7,463 nt of DNA from Candidatus Zipacnadia bacterium (GTDB lineage Bacteria; Armatimonadota; Zipacnadia; Zipacnadales; Zipacnadaceae). Numbering within the stretch: position 1 is the first letter of the stretch; the number at the start of each line of letters is the position of its first letter. Where the stretch lies: the NCBI GenBank assembly GCA_029821255.1, contig JALGTS010000055.1:1-7463 (forward strand), in the 5' to 3' direction. The notes under the pieces were generated by a model. The model did not search any database. It saw only the letters and a program-made list of their open reading frames with translations, and was not told where the DNA came from. This document shows, piece after piece, positions 5,364-7,463 of the stretch. Position numbers and translations under genes: made by a program.

Positions 5364-5392
5364 AGTATACCACATTATATCAGACTTGTAAA
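5364..5392 (-). promoter_or_regulatory. Sigma-70 promoter of the ten-gene operon
   Basis: On the minus strand, TTTACA (5387-5392) and TATACT (5364-5369) are separated by exactly 17 bases, and TGG directly before the -10 provides an extended -10 TGn. Transcription would start near 5357, about 23 bases ahead of the padR ATG. A second extended -10, TGA followed by TATAAT (5374-5379), overlaps the spacer but lacks a good -35. Confidence 0.75.
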
Positions 5393-5524
5393 CCCCTCAG
5401 CCCAATTTTTTTCAATTCCCTCCATAATGACGCTATTCCCTGGCAACCCACAGCCGCGTGGAACAATTGCCGCTTGTCCACACGTTTATAAAGATAGGTA
5501 AGTATCGTCATCTGGCAGAGCACC

Positions 5525-5530
5525 CATAAT
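5525..5530 (+). promoter_or_regulatory. Possible -10 element of the rhodanese operon
   Basis: CATAAT matches the -10 consensus at five of six positions and lies 12 bases before the rhodanese ATG. No convincing -35 is present about 17 bases upstream. If used, it would give a nearly leaderless mRNA, which fits the missing Shine-Dalgarno. Another weak -10, TATAAA at 5487-5492, is an alternative. Confidence 0.25.
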
Positions 5531-5542
5531 CATTTCTCCGCA

Positions 5543-6106
5543 ATGAAGCAACCCGCCCATAATCAGAACAACTCGCATGACCCTCTTAGCGTACTAAGCC
5601 CTTGGTGGAAACGGGCTGACATTGGTACTGACCTGAGTCGGATATTCATGCTCATTTTGCTATCCCTGGGCACAGGGTTTATTTTCAATACCATTTACAT
5701 ATGGCCTAAACAGTATCCTTCTTCAATGAACCAACCGCATACCCTGCTCACCCAAATTAGCATGGAACATGCCTACGAATTAGTCCAGCGCAAGCAAGCT
5801 GTGATTGTTGACACGCGTGACCCGGAAGCCTACGCTCACAGTCACATCGCTGGCGCAATTAACCTGCCTCTATCCCAGTTCGACAATTACTATCCAGACT
5901 TTGCCAGTCAGGTGGAGAAGAGCCAAACGATCATCCTGTATTGTTCGGCAGGATGCGGCATCAAGGAGAAAGTTGCTACACGGCTACAGCAACACGGCTA
6001 CCAGGACATTAATGCAATAGCAGCAGGGCCAAAGGAGTGGGCAGCCGCCGGGTACCCGGTTGCTAAGGAAGAGAATCCGCACATCACCGAAGGTGAGCGA
6101 CAGTGA
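5543..6106 (+). CDS. Membrane-anchored rhodanese-domain sulfurtransferase
   Basis: This 187-residue protein has an N-terminal cytoplasmic stretch, one membrane segment at about 34-54 and a single rhodanese domain at about 72-172. The domain shows VDTRDPEAYAHSHIAGAINLP at 89-109 (VDTR, then HIxGAINLP) and the active-site loop CSAGCGIK with catalytic C134; C138 is a second cysteine in the loop. Rhodanese domains carry sulfur as a persulfide on the active-site cysteine. Positive charges ahead of the membrane segment (K23, R24, R33) favour an N-in topology, which places the enzyme domain outside the membrane. The start is uncertain: the ATG at 5543 has no visible Shine-Dalgarno. The stop codon overlaps the start of the DoxX/MauE-like gene, so the two are co-translated. 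It is divergent from the padR operon across a 208-base gap. Confidence 0.9.
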   Translation: MKQPAHNQNNSHDPLSVLSPWWKRADIGTDLSRIFMLILLSLGTGFIFNTIYIWPKQYPSSMNQPHTLLTQISMEHAYELVQRKQAVIVDTRDPEAYAHSHIAGAINLPLSQFDNYYPDFASQVEKSQTIILYCSAGCGIKEKVATRLQQHGYQDINAIAAGPKEWAAAGYPVAKEENPHITEGERQ

Positions 6107-6594
6107 TGCCTGCACCGAGTCAGCCCATTAGCCGGCGGATACTGAACAATCGCAAAGTCTTGATCATTCTGCGATTGGCGATTGCCATCGTATTCATAAT
6201 GGCCAGTTGGGAAAAGATAATCAAGCCCGATGCCTTTGCCGACATCATTGAGGGATACCAAATTCTACCTGCCGCGACGGTGGAGTTAGTCGCAATATGG
6301 CTACCGTGGACAGAGCTGCTGGCTGGTGTAGTGCTGTTAGTGGGAGTTTGGACACGGGCCGTTGCCCTGCTGCTCAGCCTTCTAACATTCATCTTCATCG
6401 CTGCCCTTAGCCAGGCGATGGCCCGGGGGATTGATATCCAGTGTGGCTGCTTCAGTCTGGATCCTGAGGCGGCCGCGCGCAACTGGGCCTCGCTGTGGCA
6501 GGAATTTCTTCTGTTAGCAAGCTGCCTGTGGCTGTGGATTGGCCACTGGAAAGAACCAGCCCCAGCCCATGAAGAAGAGCACCCCGCTGGATAA
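6106..6594 (+). CDS. DoxX/MauE-like redox-associated membrane protein
   Basis: This 162-residue protein has four predicted membrane segments, at about 17-35, 58-81, 84-105 and 127-146. The motif SWEKIIKPDAF follows the first segment, and CGCF (C113, C115) lies in the loop after the third, as in MauE/DoxX proteins linked to thiol redox. MauE-type proteins are thought to support disulfide handling or maturation of exported partners; the exact reaction is not established. The ATG at 6106 is preferred over the adjoining GTG at 6103 because AAGGTGAG (6090-6097) lies eight bases from it. Either start overlaps the rhodanese TGA (6104-6106), which implies coupling and a shared function. The gene ends 41 bases before the convergent sigma factor gene. 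Confidence 0.85.
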   Translation: MPAPSQPISRRILNNRKVLIILRLAIAIVFIMASWEKIIKPDAFADIIEGYQILPAATVELVAIWLPWTELLAGVVLLVGVWTRAVALLLSLLTFIFIAALSQAMARGIDIQCGCFSLDPEAAARNWASLWQEFLLLASCLWLWIGHWKEPAPAHEEEHPAG

Positions 6595-6635
6595 GAGACA
6601 GGGCCCCGGCAGATAGCAGTACCTACTGTGACTGC

Positions 6636-7463
6636 CTAACTCAGATATTCTCGTAGGAGTCTATTTAGTTGGGGCTGGCGTAGTCTATTAAGCGCCTTAG
6701 CCTCAATTTGACGAATACGCTCGCGAGTAACCTCAAAGATGTGGCCAACTTCTTCCAGAGTACGGGGATAGCCGTCTTCCAAGCCGAAACGAAGCTTAAG
6801 TACTTCGCACTCGCGCTCAGTCAACTGGCTAAGCAAGCGGTTAAGCTGCTCACGCAGGGCAACATTGGAAGCTATATCCACCGGCGTTTCGTCTTCGTCA
6901 TCGGGGACGAAGTCGCCCAGATGACTGTCCTCCTCTTCCCCTATTGGAGCCTCCAGAGACAGAGGTTTGGGAGCTATCCGTTTGATCTCAGCCACCCGCT
7001 CCATAGGCATATCTATCTCATTGGCAACTTCCTCAATAGTTGGCTCCCGCCCCAACTGTTGCAGTAGCTGCCGTGAGGCCTTAACCAGACCATTGATCGT
7101 CTCCACCATATGCACCGGCACCCGGATAATCCGGCTCTGATCAGCTATAGCCCGAGAAATCGCCTGCCGAATCCACCACGTGGCATAAGTGCTAAATTTA
7201 TAGCCCTTACGGTAGTCAAACTTCTCCACCGCTCGCATCAGACCAACATTGCCCTCCTGGATCAAGTCCAAAAAGCTCATTGACGACCGCCCGCTGTACT
7301 TGCGAGCTATGCTCACAACCAGACGCAGATTCGCCTCGGTCAGAGCTTGGACCGCCTCTTCGTCGCGGACTCGCAGGCTGGATTCGTCAACACTGCCGGG
7401 GAGCAACTGGCGACTGAGATAGACCTCCACTGGCCGGCGGAGCCCCACGGAGTGCTCCCCAGC
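6636..7463 (-). CDS. RpoD-family (sigma-70 group 1 or 2) sigma factor, N-terminus beyond window
   Basis: At least 275 residues of a sigma factor are visible; the frame stays open to the window edge. A GTG at 7448 could begin a 270-residue protein, but no ribosome binding site for it is seen. Counted from that GTG, core-binding region 2 contains NLRLVVSIARKY at 40-51 and DLIQEGNVGLM at 61-71. The -10 recognition region contains KFSTYATWWIRQAI at 84-97. Region 3 follows PVHMVETIN, and region 4 has LRFGLEDG and the -35 recognition helix VTRERIRQIEAKAL at 240-253. It directs RNA polymerase to promoters. The segment at the visible N-terminus (RPVEVYLSRQLL) resembles region 1.2 but lacks the usual GRVPLLT sequence, so a group 2 sigma is possible and no symbol is assigned. 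It is convergent with the rhodanese pair. Confidence 0.93.
   Translation of the reverse strand, partial: AGEHSVGLRRPVEVYLSRQLLPGSVDESSLRVRDEEAVQALTEANLRLVVSIARKYSGRSSMSFLDLIQEGNVGLMRAVEKFDYRKGYKFSTYATWWIRQAISRAIADQSRIIRVPVHMVETINGLVKASRQLLQQLGREPTIEEVANEIDMPMERVAEIKRIAPKPLSLEAPIGEEEDSHLGDFVPDDEDETPVDIASNVALREQLNRLLSQLTERECEVLKLRFGLEDGYPRTLEEVGHIFEVTRERIRQIEAKALNRLRQPQLNRLLREYLS

Noticed and set aside
5401..5524. A riboswitch-like leader upstream of the rhodanese gene, prompted by a TGGCAACCC string
   Set aside because: Only a short string resembles known leaders. No matching set of helices or conserved core could be traced on either strand.
6120..6482. A 120-codon minus-strand frame under the DoxX/MauE-like gene
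   Set aside because: The plus-strand frame has clear membrane segments, a CGCF motif, a ribosome site and coupling to the rhodanese gene; the minus frame has none of these.
6595..6635. Possible bidirectional terminator between the convergent DoxX/MauE-like and sigma factor genes
   Set aside because: GCAGT (6616-6620) can pair with ACTGC (6631-6635), but the stem is only five bases and no T-run follows on either strand. The position is plausible but the sequence does not support a call.

Overview
The window suggests an anaerobic bacterium with strong Shine-Dalgarno sites and moderately GC-rich DNA. The evidence is a dense minus-strand operon of metal-cluster proteins (NifX-domain proteins, MinD-type ATPases carrying ferredoxin domains, DUF5320 proteins) of the kind found in sulfate reducers, clostridia and anaerobic Chloroflexota. 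The sequence alone does not fix the phylum.

Layout. Positions 5334 down to 1 hold ten genes, all on the minus strand, with short gaps or overlaps, and the last one runs off the window. In order of transcription they are: a PadR-type repressor (4927-5334); a Cys-rich NifX-domain protein (4549-4887); a DUF5320-like coiled-coil protein (4157-4513); a metallo-beta-lactamase-fold lipoprotein (3209-4090); a NifX domain fused to a Gly/Met-rich linker and coiled coil (2486-3196); a plain NifX-domain protein (2160-2489); a MinD-type ATPase with two inserted [4Fe-4S] motifs (1227-2123); a 75-residue zinc-ribbon protein (994-1221); a Gly/Tyr-rich DUF5320 protein (593-946); and a second MinD/ferredoxin ATPase (1-479, partial). 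A good sigma-70 promoter with an overlapping inverted repeat lies just upstream of padR.

Positions 5543-6594 hold a divergent plus-strand pair: a membrane-anchored rhodanese and a DoxX/MauE-type membrane protein, with overlapping ends. Positions 6636-7463 hold the C-terminal part of an RpoD-family sigma factor on the minus strand, convergent with the pair and open at the window edge.

How the genes may work together (inference). NifX-domain proteins of this family bind molybdenum-iron or molybdenum-copper sulfide clusters, as in the Desulfovibrio orange protein. MinD/ferredoxin ATPases are their usual neighbours. The operon therefore looks like a multi-part cluster assembly or carrier system under PadR control. 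Two of its proteins share a near-matching coiled-coil tail and two others share the same GTGP head, which suggests physical assembly. The neighbouring extracytoplasmic rhodanese and DoxX/MauE protein may handle sulfur or thiol redox outside the cell, but no functional link to the operon is shown by the sequence.
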